Assembly: GCA_910583845.1 (NCBI GenBank)
Contig: CAJUAB010000020.1
Location: 33,292-97,291 of the forward strand
Length of the DNA: 64,000 nucleotides
Reading direction: 5' to 3'
Source: an uncultured Acetatifactor sp.
Lineage (GTDB): Bacteria; Bacillota; Clostridia; Lachnospirales; Lachnospiraceae
The position numbers and the translations under genes are program-made. The notes under the pieces were generated by a model. It did no database searches. It worked only from the letters and a program-made list of their open reading frames with translations, and was not told the DNA's origin. Position 1 is the first letter of the stretch. Every line of letters starts with the position of its first letter. Shown here piece after piece: positions 1 to 7,672 of this stretch.

Positions 1-346
1 CTGATGATTCCCTATATCCACGGTGGCCACCCGGCGCTGATGATTCCCTATATCCCCAGCGGCCACCTGGGGCTGATGATTCCCTATATCCACGGTGGCC
101 ATCCGGGACTGATGATTCCCTATATCCCCAGCGGCCATCCGGGGCTGATGATTCCCTATATCCCCAGCGGCCATCCGGATCTGATGATTCCCTATATCCA
201 CGGTGGCCACCCGGCGCTGATGATTCCCTATATCCACGGCGCCCACCCGGATCTAATGATTTCCTATATCCCCGGCGGCTACCCGGCGCTAATGATTTCC
301 TATATCCACGGTGGCCACCCGGCGCTGATGATTTCCTATATATCAT
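1..346. repeat. 36-bp tandem repeat array
   Basis: Units start near 1, 37, 73, 109, 145, 181, 217, 253, 289 and 325, about 9.6 copies of 36 bp. The array is cut by the window edge. The core CTGATGATTCCCTATATCC is constant, and the next 17 bases alternate between a CACGGTGG and a CCCAGCGG form. Because 36 is a multiple of three, the plus strand is open through the array (12-residue repeat with MIPYI), but no ribosome site or start is visible inside the window. The minus strand carries stops in two units. It could be a minisatellite or the 3' end of a repeat protein gene. Confidence 0.9.
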
Positions 347-464
347 AGCACATGCGAGCGGAGACTTTCCAATTTTCACGCACCGCATCGGGCATTTTCC
401 GATAGCCTCCCTGCCTGATCTGATACGGCGAAGAGGAATACGCAGCACACACAAGCTGCAAGAT

Positions 465-1859
465 TCATTCCGGTAACTTCACTGTGAACACATTTTTTCC
501 GTCTATGCGGTCATAGCGGATGCTGCCGCCGTGCTTCTCCACAATAATTCTGGAGATCGCCAGGCCCAGCCCGGTTCCGCCGTCGGTTTTTCGGGAAAGA
601 TCCCCCCGGGAAAAAGCGTTGAACATCTGTCCGGCAAAAGCCGCGTCAATCTCTTCCCCATCGTCTGAGACCTGCAAAAGGACATTGCCCTCTTGGCCGG
701 ACAGGGACACGAAGATCTTTTTTCCGGTCCTGTTATACCGCAGCGCATTGGAAAGCAGATTGCTGACCACTCTCGACAGGAGACCCACATCCGCCATGGC
801 GAAGAGCTGCGTATCGGGAATGTCTATCACGAGTTCCAGTCCCGCCTCCGTTATCTCGTCATAATACTCCACACAGAGCTGGCGAGAAAGCTCGCAAAGG
901 TCCACGGTTTCCAGGCGTAGTTCATAGTCGGGATTATCCATTTTCAGCATGATAAACATATCCCCCGACAGCTTTTCCACCCGATCCGCCTTTCGGTCGA
1001 TGGTGCGGTAGACGCTCCCGATTCTTTCCTCCGGTACAAGTCCCGCCTCCAGGGCATTGGCGTAACTTTTGATGGTGGCGATAGGCGTCCTGATATCGTG
1101 GGACAGTTCCAGCAGCATCTGGTTCTTTTTCCGGACCAGCAGCTCTCTCCGGGCTTTCTCCTCCTCCAGCTGCCGCGCCATCAGATTGAATGTATCCACG
1201 ATTCTTTCAAATTCAGCCTCGGTTTTAATGTCGATCCTGGCCCCGCAGTGGCCGGATTTCAGATTCTCCATGCCCAGCATGATTCTGTCCAGGGGGGTCT
1301 TGATTTTTCTTTTCAGGTATAGACTGATCAGCAGAATTTCCAGAATGGAAACAGGAAAAAACAGTGGAAAAATATCAGGCACTCCGTACTTTCCCACAGA
1401 ATTTATGCTCACTGTGGGAGTAACCTGCATAACTGTCCTGTCATAAAAAAAGAGAAATTTCTTCGAACTGTCAGAAGGCTGCATGAAAAATCCGATATAT
1501 CCCGTCTCACCGAAGGGGGATGTAATCTCCAGCAGCTCCTGCGTCGAGTAGCGCCGCCCGCCGATCTTTTTCTCCCCGTACACACATGTCACATAATAGG
1601 TCCCCGCCTGCTCCGGATTATCTCCGGATTCGCCGCTCTCCAGTTCCTCCACCCAGCCGCCCATCTTTTGCAGAATGTCGATACCCGTTACGTTCCCGTT
1701 CCCGTCGATCATCTGGTAAGGATAGAGATTGGCGGGATTTCCCTCCCCGATGAGCAGGGCCTCCAGAACCAGGCAGGCCCCAAAGGTGAAAAGAAGAATC
1801 AGGCCATACAGGATAAAACAGCCGATGAGTTTGGTGAAAATACTTTTTTTCAGTTTCAA
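465..1859 (-). CDS. Sensor histidine kinase (HAMP, HisKA, HATPase)
   Basis: A 464-residue membrane sensor kinase that autophosphorylates on histidine and passes the phosphate to the regulator encoded just upstream. A first membrane helix spans about residues 8-37, an extracytoplasmic domain about 38-160, and a second helix about 163-182. HAMP follows to about 235. The H-box ELSHDIRTP puts the phospho-histidine at His254. The N-box SNLLSNALRYN and G-boxes VSDDGEEID and GGTGLGLAIS show an intact ATPase. The start is TTG, 4 bp after the regulator stop, with GGAG upstream, so the two genes are co-transcribed. The signal sensed is unknown. The ABC exporter at 5109-6553 is a likely target. Confidence 0.93.
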   Translation of the reverse strand: MKLKKSIFTKLIGCFILYGLILLFTFGACLVLEALLIGEGNPANLYPYQMIDGNGNVTGIDILQKMGGWVEELESGESGDNPEQAGTYYVTCVYGEKKIGGRRYSTQELLEITSPFGETGYIGFFMQPSDSSKKFLFFYDRTVMQVTPTVSINSVGKYGVPDIFPLFFPVSILEILLISLYLKRKIKTPLDRIMLGMENLKSGHCGARIDIKTEAEFERIVDTFNLMARQLEEEKARRELLVRKKNQMLLELSHDIRTPIATIKSYANALEAGLVPEERIGSVYRTIDRKADRVEKLSGDMFIMLKMDNPDYELRLETVDLCELSRQLCVEYYDEITEAGLELVIDIPDTQLFAMADVGLLSRVVSNLLSNALRYNRTGKKIFVSLSGQEGNVLLQVSDDGEEIDAAFAGQMFNAFSRGDLSRKTDGGTGLGLAISRIIVEKHGGSIRYDRIDGKNVFTVKLPE

Positions 1860-1863
1860 GACT

Positions 1864-2559
1864 TCACTCCTTCTCCATCTTGTAGCCCAGCCCCTTTATG
1901 GTTTTCAGCATCCGGGGCGACTTGGGATAATCCTCGATTTTGGAGCGGAGGTTACTGATGTGCACCATAACGGTATTGTCATCCGCGATATAATCGCTGT
2001 CCCACGCGTAATCAAAAATCTGCTGTCTGGTAAAAATCCGCCCTCTGTTGCGCATCAGCAGTTCCAGGATCAGGAACTCCGTTCTGGTAAGTTCAATGGG
2101 CCTGTCCCCTTTCATAACCACACCCTCGGAGCGGTTCAGGACCAGGTCAAAACACCTCAGTTCCCCTTCCGCGCCTGCCCCATCCTCCCGATAGTCATAA
2201 CTGCGGCGCAGCTGCGCCTTGATCCTCGCCACCACCACCATGGGATTGTAGGGTTTGGTGATATAGTCATCCGCCCCCAGGCCAAGCCCCAGAATCTTGT
2301 CGTAGTCCTCCCCCCTGGCGGTAAACATAATGGCGGGCACATGGCTCTGTTCCCGAATCCGTTTCAACACGGTGAACCCGTCCATGCCCGGCATCATGAT
2401 ATCCAGCAGAACCAGGTGGGGTTTCTCGCTCTTAAACAGCTCCAGAGCCGCAAGGCCGTTGTCCGCCTTGATCAGTCGGATATTCTCCCTTTCGGTATAA
2501 AGTTCCAGGGCGTCCAGAAGCTCCGTCTCATCATCCGCCGCGAGCACCTTGTATTCCAT
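1864..2559 (-). CDS. OmpR/PhoB-family response regulator
   Basis: A 231-residue DNA-binding regulator paired with the kinase that follows. The receiver domain occupies about residues 3-118, with acidic residues Asp9/Asp10, the phospho-acceptor Asp53 in LLDIMMPG, and the conserved Lys in DYITKPYNP. The C-terminal winged helix (about 130-231) holds the typical LTRTEFLILELL and VMVHISNLRSKIE stretches. The start ATG at 2559 is preceded by GAGGAGG. Such proteins bind as dimers to direct repeats about 11 bp apart. A matching pattern lies upstream of the ABC exporter (6726-6764). Confidence 0.93.
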   Translation of the reverse strand: MEYKVLAADDETELLDALELYTERENIRLIKADNGLAALELFKSEKPHLVLLDIMMPGMDGFTVLKRIREQSHVPAIMFTARGEDYDKILGLGLGADDYITKPYNPMVVVARIKAQLRRSYDYREDGAGAEGELRCFDLVLNRSEGVVMKGDRPIELTRTEFLILELLMRNRGRIFTRQQIFDYAWDSDYIADDNTVMVHISNLRSKIEDYPKSPRMLKTIKGLGYKMEKE

Positions 2560-2578
2560 GTCGCTTCCTCCTCTATTT

Positions 2579-2618
2579 AAATCGCTGCGCGATGGCTCTA
2601 AAGGGTAAAGTCACTTCG
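2579..2618. repeat. Partial copy of the 120-bp intergenic repeat
   Basis: The first about 35-40 bases match the start of the repeat units at 9186-9697, including the short palindrome ATCGCTGCGCGAT. It fills the gap between the regulator and the HExxH protein gene. As in the copy next to gltB, the unit ends just before the stop codon of the flanking gene. Confidence 0.85.
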
Positions 2619-2626
2619 GCGCTTCC

Positions 2627-3538
2627 TCATACTCCCAGTCTGACGTAGATCAGGTCAAGGACCGGCTCTGAAAAATCGAAACCGCATTTCCAGTCAGGAT
2701 CAATTCGGTCCAAAATCATGCACTGGGCCATGCCCATCCTGTAATATTTTTCGGAGCCGCCTCCGCACTCGCTGATTCCGTCCAGATAAACGCTGTCAAA
2801 TCTTTCGGGAACCAGCATTTTATATACACAGGCCTCCATATAACGGGCTGTTCCCTCCACCCTGATATAGTAATCCTCCAGCGCGGCCGTATCCCAGGAG
2901 AGCAGAGTCTTCCTCTCCCGGTCAAGTTCCTTATATTTTACGACGCACTCCCTGATCCTGTCAACATCCTGCGCTTTCACCGCCTCTTCCAGCAGCCGGG
3001 CCTGCTCCCCAAGCAGAGACGCCGCCCGGGGACTGGCGTCCGCCTCCCCGGCTATAATACCCTCATCCTTCTCTGTAGGACAGATTTCCTCTATATGATC
3101 CTGAAAGTAAGTCATCTGATAACAGTGAAATGCCTCGTGCCATAGGGTAGCCACTTGTTCTTCGGCTCCATATTCCATATCCCCCATGCTCATCACATAG
3201 ATGAGTGAGGACATCTTTTGCACAGTGGGCGTCAGCACCTCGTAATGATCGTCCACGGGCCAGGCAGTGGCGGCAATAAAATGGATAACAGCCCGGCGCT
3301 TCGTGACGCTGTATTCCTCTCCCTCCCGCGCAATTACATAATCGCATTCTCCGTTGTAAAACGCCACCGGATATTCCGTAAAGGAAAATCCCTCAAACCC
3401 CATGTCGCCGCCCTGCTCCTCCAGTTCCGCCGCCTGCCTGTAGATGGCAAGATCCTCCTGGGACAGTCCGTAAGATCCCGTGGCCAGGACGCCCGCCACA
3501 AGGAACAATCCTGTCAATATGATAATGATTTTTCTCAT
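2627..3538 (-). CDS. Exported or membrane-anchored HExxH (zinc peptidase-like) protein
   Basis: A 303-residue protein of unrecognised family. The start ATG at 3538 was chosen because AAGGAG lies just upstream; an upstream in-frame start would add 13 residues with no ribosome site. The N-terminus has a basic MRK followed by a hydrophobic stretch to about residue 22, a signal peptide or anchor. TLWHEAFH gives a HExxH zinc motif (His134, Glu135, His138), and a Glu in GEAD near 165 is a possible third ligand. By family logic this is a gluzincin-like metallopeptidase, but the activity is inferred only from the motif. The gene lies 67 bp upstream of the two-component genes on the same strand and may share their transcript. 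Confidence 0.7.
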   Translation of the reverse strand: MRKIIIILTGLFLVAGVLATGSYGLSQEDLAIYRQAAELEEQGGDMGFEGFSFTEYPVAFYNGECDYVIAREGEEYSVTKRRAVIHFIAATAWPVDDHYEVLTPTVQKMSSLIYVMSMGDMEYGAEEQVATLWHEAFHCYQMTYFQDHIEEICPTEKDEGIIAGEADASPRAASLLGEQARLLEEAVKAQDVDRIRECVVKYKELDRERKTLLSWDTAALEDYYIRVEGTARYMEACVYKMLVPERFDSVYLDGISECGGGSEKYYRMGMAQCMILDRIDPDWKCGFDFSEPVLDLIYVRLGV

Positions 3539-4025
3539 TTTTCTCCTTTCCGCATACCTGCATTTAGATGATTGCAAAACTCGCTTTCCGGAAACGGAGG
3601 ATGGGCAATATAAACAAAATAAGGGCGACTTGCCACTGCATGAAGATAATTTGCAAAGAAGATTTGCTTCCGAGCCCGTTTTTGTATATATTGACCAGCC
3701 TCGTCACTTGCTGACAGGGTTTCGCAATCGGCTATACCTGCATTTGACGGGTCAACTCCTGCTTTGCCTGCTGTATTGCACCAATCCGCATCTGGAAGTA
3801 TTACTTCCGGTTTTCCCTTTCCCACATATCCGCTGCTGGCCGCTCAGCTCCTGTGCCGCCAGAGCGCGTTTGAAAAATGCTTTCCTTTTATTTTACCTGC
3901 CCCAAACAGATCCGGACTGGTCAGAGCTCTAAACGGAAATCCTGATGTATTCTCTTCCCATATGTATGAGTAAAAATGTCCCTTTTCCCACGGACGCATA
4001 CGGAATATTCTGTTTCAGGCAGAGA
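3539..4025. other. Intergenic region, no gene supported
   Basis: Short frames on both strands lack ribosome sites, recognisable motifs and consistent coding character. The ribosome site of the 303-residue protein lies at its left edge. No clear promoter was seen. Confidence 0.5.
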
Positions 4026-4278
4026 CCGGGGTATATACAAAAAAATTACTTCCCGGTACCCTGCCCGGAGCCCCTGGGGACAGAAAAAGGGATTTTTTTC
4101 ACCCTATCAGGGTATATACAGAAAAATTGTCGCTCCAGATCCACTTTTTTTCCATCAGCGGGGTACTGACGCACAATTTTTCTGTATATACCCTGCTTCA
4201 CCGTACAAACTGCGCAAAAAGGAGAGAACTTGTGAAGCAGCAGGGTACTGCGGAACAATTTTTTTATATATACCCTGC
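4026..4278. repeat. Four copies of a short palindrome-ended element
   Basis: About 37-bp elements occur near 4026-4062, 4109-4130 (cut short), 4159-4195 and 4242-4278. The first two are in one orientation and the last two are inverted. Each has a core TATATACA plus an A-run and AATTG. Complete copies begin CAGGGTA or CGGGGTA and end TACCCTG, so the ends are inverted repeats. Positions 4110-4130 and 4173-4193 are exact reverse complements over 21 bases and could form a cruciform. Confidence 0.8.
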
Positions 4279-4305
4279 CGAATCAAATGATAATCAAAAT
4301 ATGCA

Positions 4306-4745
4306 GACCTGCTCAGGGAAAGTGAAGTCTCTTCTGTGCCGACCTGCGCGAGGGAAGCAAAGGCTCTGCTGTGCAGACCTGCGCGGGGGGAAGCAAAGGC
4401 TCTGCTGTGCAGACCTGCTCAGGGAAAGTGAAGTCTCTGCTATGTCGACCTGCTCAGGGAAAGTGAAGGCTCTTCTGTGCAGACCTGCGCGAGGGAAGCA
4501 AAGGCTCTTCTGTGCCGACCTGCGCGAGGGAAGCAAAGGCTCTTCTGTGCCGACCTACGCAGGGGAAGCAAAGGCTCTTCTGTGCCGACCTGCACAGGGG
4601 AAGTGGGAACGCTGCCGTGCCGACCTGCGCGAGGGAAGCAAAGGCTCTGCTGTGCCGACCTGCGCGGGGAAAGTAAGGACGCTGCTGCGCCGACCTGCGC
4701 GGGGAAAGTAAGGACGCTGCTGCGCCGACCTGCGCAGGGGTGTCT
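4306..4745. repeat. 35-bp tandem repeat array
   Basis: GACCTGC recurs at 4306, 4341, 4376, 4412, 4447, 4482, 4517, 4552, 4587, 4622, 4657, 4692 and 4727, so the period is 35 bp (once 36). Each unit carries a GGGAAG(C/T) and AAGGCTCT-like block. As 35 is not a multiple of three, the open frames that cross it shift from unit to unit and are not credible genes. Confidence 0.92.
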
Positions 4746-4920
4746 GCGATAAGCCACAACTGTACGCTCCAAGGCAATCGCTGCCGGATTTGGACAGCTT
4801 CCATCAGCAGGTTCATGGGCGAACAATCAGGCGTAATGCAGAAAGTGCAAGTGCGCAGGATGCACGGATCAAATTGGCCAGGGTGTATGTAGCTATAGTA
4901 CAAAAGCTGGCCGGATGAAG
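4743..4920 (+). other. Possible gene remnant downstream of the 35-bp array
   Basis: One plus-strand frame stays open for about 58 codons after the array and ends with DARIKLARVYVAIVQKLAG and a stop. It has no start codon or ribosome site. It may be the 3' scrap of a decayed gene. I do not recognise it. Confidence 0.25.
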
Positions 4921-5072
4921 CGTGTCTGAAAAATCATTCCAGACAGATGATTCCGCTGGTTCAACCCCCTTCCCCGGCGGCTCTCGGACCGCCGGACGTG
5001 ATCCGGCCATGCATACATCCCTGAATTTCCATCCAGTCAAAGGCCCATTTTCTGTTTGAGGGCAGCTCCGGG

Positions 5073-5096
5073 CCGGGCTCTGGAGAGGGAGCCCGG
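5073..5096 (-). terminator. Hairpin downstream of the ABC permease gene
   Basis: An 8-bp perfect stem (CCGGGCTC with GAGCCCGG) and an 8-base loop lie 13 bp past the permease stop. There is no clear T-run, so a terminator role is uncertain. A second GC-rich hairpin lies near 4974-4994. Confidence 0.35.
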
Positions 5097-5108
5097 GACC
5101 AACACCGG

Positions 5109-5876
5109 TCAGCCCCAAACTCTGTCAGACGTGGTTTTAGCAGCAAACAGTAATACCATATATCCATAGACTGCGAGCAGTCCGCACAAAACTACATGGG
5201 CATCCACCCTACCGCCATAGAGGACCGCTCCCGCCTGGGCCTGGATTTCATGGAGATCGGGAACCAATTTCAGCGCATATCTGATCAGTTCTCCCCCGAG
5301 ACCGCCCACCATATCTTTTAAAAGGCCAAGCAGGCTGTGAAAAATCCCCGCAAAGGCCGCGGCGGCGGCGATGGTACCCGCCGCGAATTTCGGGAGTACC
5401 ACACTGAGCAGGCTGGTGAGCATACTCACAGCGGCCACATTTATGCCCAGGATCAGCCAGGCGGGAGCAAGCCGCCACAGCTGGTCCGCCCTGCGGTTTA
5501 TCAGCATAAAGACCAGCATGGCGGCAAAGAGAATGGTCTCCGAGGCCCATCCGGCCAGCACATTAGCAAAGGCAAGTTCGCCATGATAGCGCCACTGGGG
5601 CACATGGCGTATCCAGACAAGGTGACTGGTGCCCCGTTCATATTCATTGGGTATCGTCCCCAGGCTCATGACCACTGTCAGAATACAGCTGATGGCATTG
5701 ACTACCGTCAGCATAACCGGTCCAAGTACCCTGTAATCCGTGACCGGCACACCGTCTATGGACAGCGAACCGGTTCCCGACCCGAACAAAAGCAGAATCA
5801 GAACGCCGATTCCGGAGACAATGTATAGATCCCTGCGGCGTATTTTTTCTTTGAAAGCCGTGACCGCGATTTTCAT
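5109..5876 (-). CDS. ABC-2-type transporter permease
   Basis: A 255-residue membrane subunit of an ABC exporter. Hydrophobic stretches suggest six segments: about 18-33, 50-72, 105-128, 138-160, 164-185 and 230-248. The layout fits ABC-2 permeases of antibiotic or peptide efflux and immunity systems. The start ATG overlaps the ATPase stop by four bases (ATGA), so the two are translationally coupled. The transported compound is unknown. The two-component system to the left is the likely regulator. Confidence 0.85.
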   Translation of the reverse strand: MKIAVTAFKEKIRRRDLYIVSGIGVLILLLFGSGTGSLSIDGVPVTDYRVLGPVMLTVVNAISCILTVVMSLGTIPNEYERGTSHLVWIRHVPQWRYHGELAFANVLAGWASETILFAAMLVFMLINRRADQLWRLAPAWLILGINVAAVSMLTSLLSVVLPKFAAGTIAAAAAFAGIFHSLLGLLKDMVGGLGGELIRYALKLVPDLHEIQAQAGAVLYGGRVDAHVVLCGLLAVYGYMVLLFAAKTTSDRVWG

Positions 5877-6553
5877 TCGTTCTCACCTCCCACCAGTTCC
5901 AGAAATATTTCTTCAAGGCTTCGGGAATGTTCCTCCGCCTTGTTCCAGCTGCCCAGACACACACCCTTTTTTATGATAATCCCTCTGTCGCAGATCCGCT
6001 CAATATCACTTAAGATATGAGAGTTGATGAGAATTGTCCTGCCTCCGTTTTTCAGCTTCCCGATGAGCCGCAGCATTTCCAGCCGCCCCAGGGCATCCAG
6101 CCCCGCCGTGGGCTCATCCAGAACCAGCAGGTCCGGATCTCCCAGCAGCGCCTGGGCGAGCGCCAGTCTCTGGAGCATACCCTTGGAATAATTTCTGACC
6201 CTTGTCCCGCCGTCCTCCAGACCCACTGTGTCCAGCAGCGCCGCTATTTCCGCCCGCCGCCTGATCCCGGGAATCTTCTGGATACCCGCGTAATAGTCCA
6301 GCACCTCAGGCCCGCTGAGAAACGGGGGAAAATACGGCGTCTCGGGGGAGTAGCCCACCCGCACTCCCTCCGCGATCTTTACCTGGCCGCTGTCCATTTT
6401 CACCAGTCCCAGGATCATTTTGATAGTGGTGGTTTTCCCTGCGCCGTTGCTCCCCAGAAAGGCGAAGATCTCTCCCCGTTCCACCCGGAAGCTCAAATCC
6501 CTGACCACACATTTCCCCTTGTATGATTTGGTTAGATTGCAACATTCCAACAT
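5873..6553 (-). CDS. ABC transporter ATP-binding protein
   Basis: A 226-residue nucleotide-binding subunit that powers the permease encoded next. It shows Walker A GSNGAGKTT (about residues 34-42), a signature region RNYSKGMLQRLALAQ with SKGM in place of SGGQ, Walker B LLVLDEPTAGLD, and an H-loop in LINSHILSDIE. The degenerate signature is common in this ABC-2 subfamily. GAGGAGG lies upstream of the ATG. Length is at the short end for the family but all motifs are present. Confidence 0.93.
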   Translation of the reverse strand: MLECCNLTKSYKGKCVVRDLSFRVERGEIFAFLGSNGAGKTTTIKMILGLVKMDSGQVKIAEGVRVGYSPETPYFPPFLSGPEVLDYYAGIQKIPGIRRRAEIAALLDTVGLEDGGTRVRNYSKGMLQRLALAQALLGDPDLLVLDEPTAGLDALGRLEMLRLIGKLKNGGRTILINSHILSDIERICDRGIIIKKGVCLGSWNKAEEHSRSLEEIFLELVGGENE

Positions 6554-6709
6554 GTCTGAATCCTCCTCTGCCTTGTTTTACTCACGAACGGCCTGAATTT
6601 CCTTTCCCGTCCGGCACATACCGCCCGATTGCGCGGTATACGTCAGGAGGGAGCGGAAAAACCTTAACCCGGTTGCGTGTACCCGTATGACCCTTCCTGT
6701 ATGGACTCT

Positions 6710-6764
6710 ATCATACAACGGCAGGCTTAAGTCTATCTGGAGCCAACCTTAAGATCCGCTTAAA
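6710..6764 (-). promoter_or_regulatory. Promoter of the ABC exporter with phased CTTAAG repeats
   Basis: On the minus strand, -10 TATGAT lies at 6715-6710 with no good -35. Upstream sit TTTAAG (6764-6759), CTTAAG (6753-6748) and CTTAAG (6731-6726). Their spacings are 11 and 22 bp, one and two helical turns. Such phased direct repeats overlapping a weak -35 are typical of OmpR-family activators. The nearby regulator is the obvious candidate. Confidence 0.55.
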
Positions 6765-7005
6765 TTTTCTTTGCCCGGCAAAAGTTGCCCGGCAAAAAAC
6801 GCAAGAGCAAGGCACAGCTGTTGACTTGGCATTTCTGCTGGTCTATAATAGATATCACTGGATTTGAGCCGCGCTGTGGAAATGATGCCGGATAAAGAAT
6901 GGTGCCGCCCATTATGGGACAGGTTTACAATTGCTCCGGAGGATGAGCCGGGAAGCGGCAAACAGGATACAAACGAAAAACTTGTTCCGGGAGGAAATGT
7001 ATGCC

Positions 7006-7470
7006 ATGTTAAAAATAGGAGAAGACTTTGTATTTGAGGAGGACTGGAGCCGAAGACAGAGCAGTCTGATGTATTTTGAAGGCGACGAGGACGAGTCGCC
7101 GTCCTGGTCTGTAGAGATCGGATTTGCCAAAGGCAATTTTAACGGGGAGGAAATATCGCCATCCATCTGTATAAACCCCATAGCCACGGATCAACAGTCC
7201 GCAGCAGATCTGGCCGGTCAGTCCTTTTCGGTAAGGACAGTAGAGGAAAGTTACGACAGAGAAGATTCTTTTTATATTTATGAACATGAACCGATGGTTG
7301 ACTATGCGTTGCAGATTGTTGAAATAAAATCGGATACGGCTCATATCAAATGCAGCGGAACACTTATAGTGGATGGCTACGCCAGACCGTATACAACGGC
7401 CGGATTTGAAATCGACAGCTGGATACCCATTATCGAGTCCGTCCAGGATTGGCAAAAATTCGGCCTGTAA
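7006..7470 (+). CDS. Hypothetical protein
   Basis: A 154-residue soluble, acidic protein and the only convincing plus-strand gene in the left half. The ATG at 7006 was chosen because GGGAGG (6989-6994) lies 11 bases upstream; ATG 6997 would be too close. There is no signal peptide or membrane helix. Many short beta-prone stretches and aromatic residues suggest a compact beta-rich fold. No family was recognised. The size and lone position would fit a small immunity or toxin-neutralising protein, but nothing in the sequence proves this. Confidence 0.65.
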   Translation: MLKIGEDFVFEEDWSRRQSSLMYFEGDEDESPSWSVEIGFAKGNFNGEEISPSICINPIATDQQSAADLAGQSFSVRTVEESYDREDSFYIYEHEPMVDYALQIVEIKSDTAHIKCSGTLIVDGYARPYTTAGFEIDSWIPIIESVQDWQKFGL

Positions 7471-7672
7471 TTTCCACCGTTGCTTTCAGTGCTCCGTCTG
7501 ACCGGAAACTGGGGCACCAGGTTTATGGGCTTGTTTTTCCGAGAAAGCAGGTTCAAAGGCAATATCCTCAAAAAACGGCCAGAGGAACGCTGGCGAAACA
7601 CCGCTCTCCCGGAGCCGGAAAAGTCCCCGGCTGCCTCAGATCCACGGTAGCCGGAGACTTATAAGCATCCTT

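Noticed and set aside
3535..3825. Minus-strand 96-codon frame upstream of the HExxH protein
   Set aside because: It overlaps the ribosome site and start of the real gene and has no site of its own.
4127..4711. Long frames on both strands over the 35-bp array
   Set aside because: The period is not a multiple of three and the composition is that of the repeat; no start signals.
4306..4745. CRISPR array
   Set aside because: Units are contiguous near-copies with no unique spacers, and no cas genes are present.
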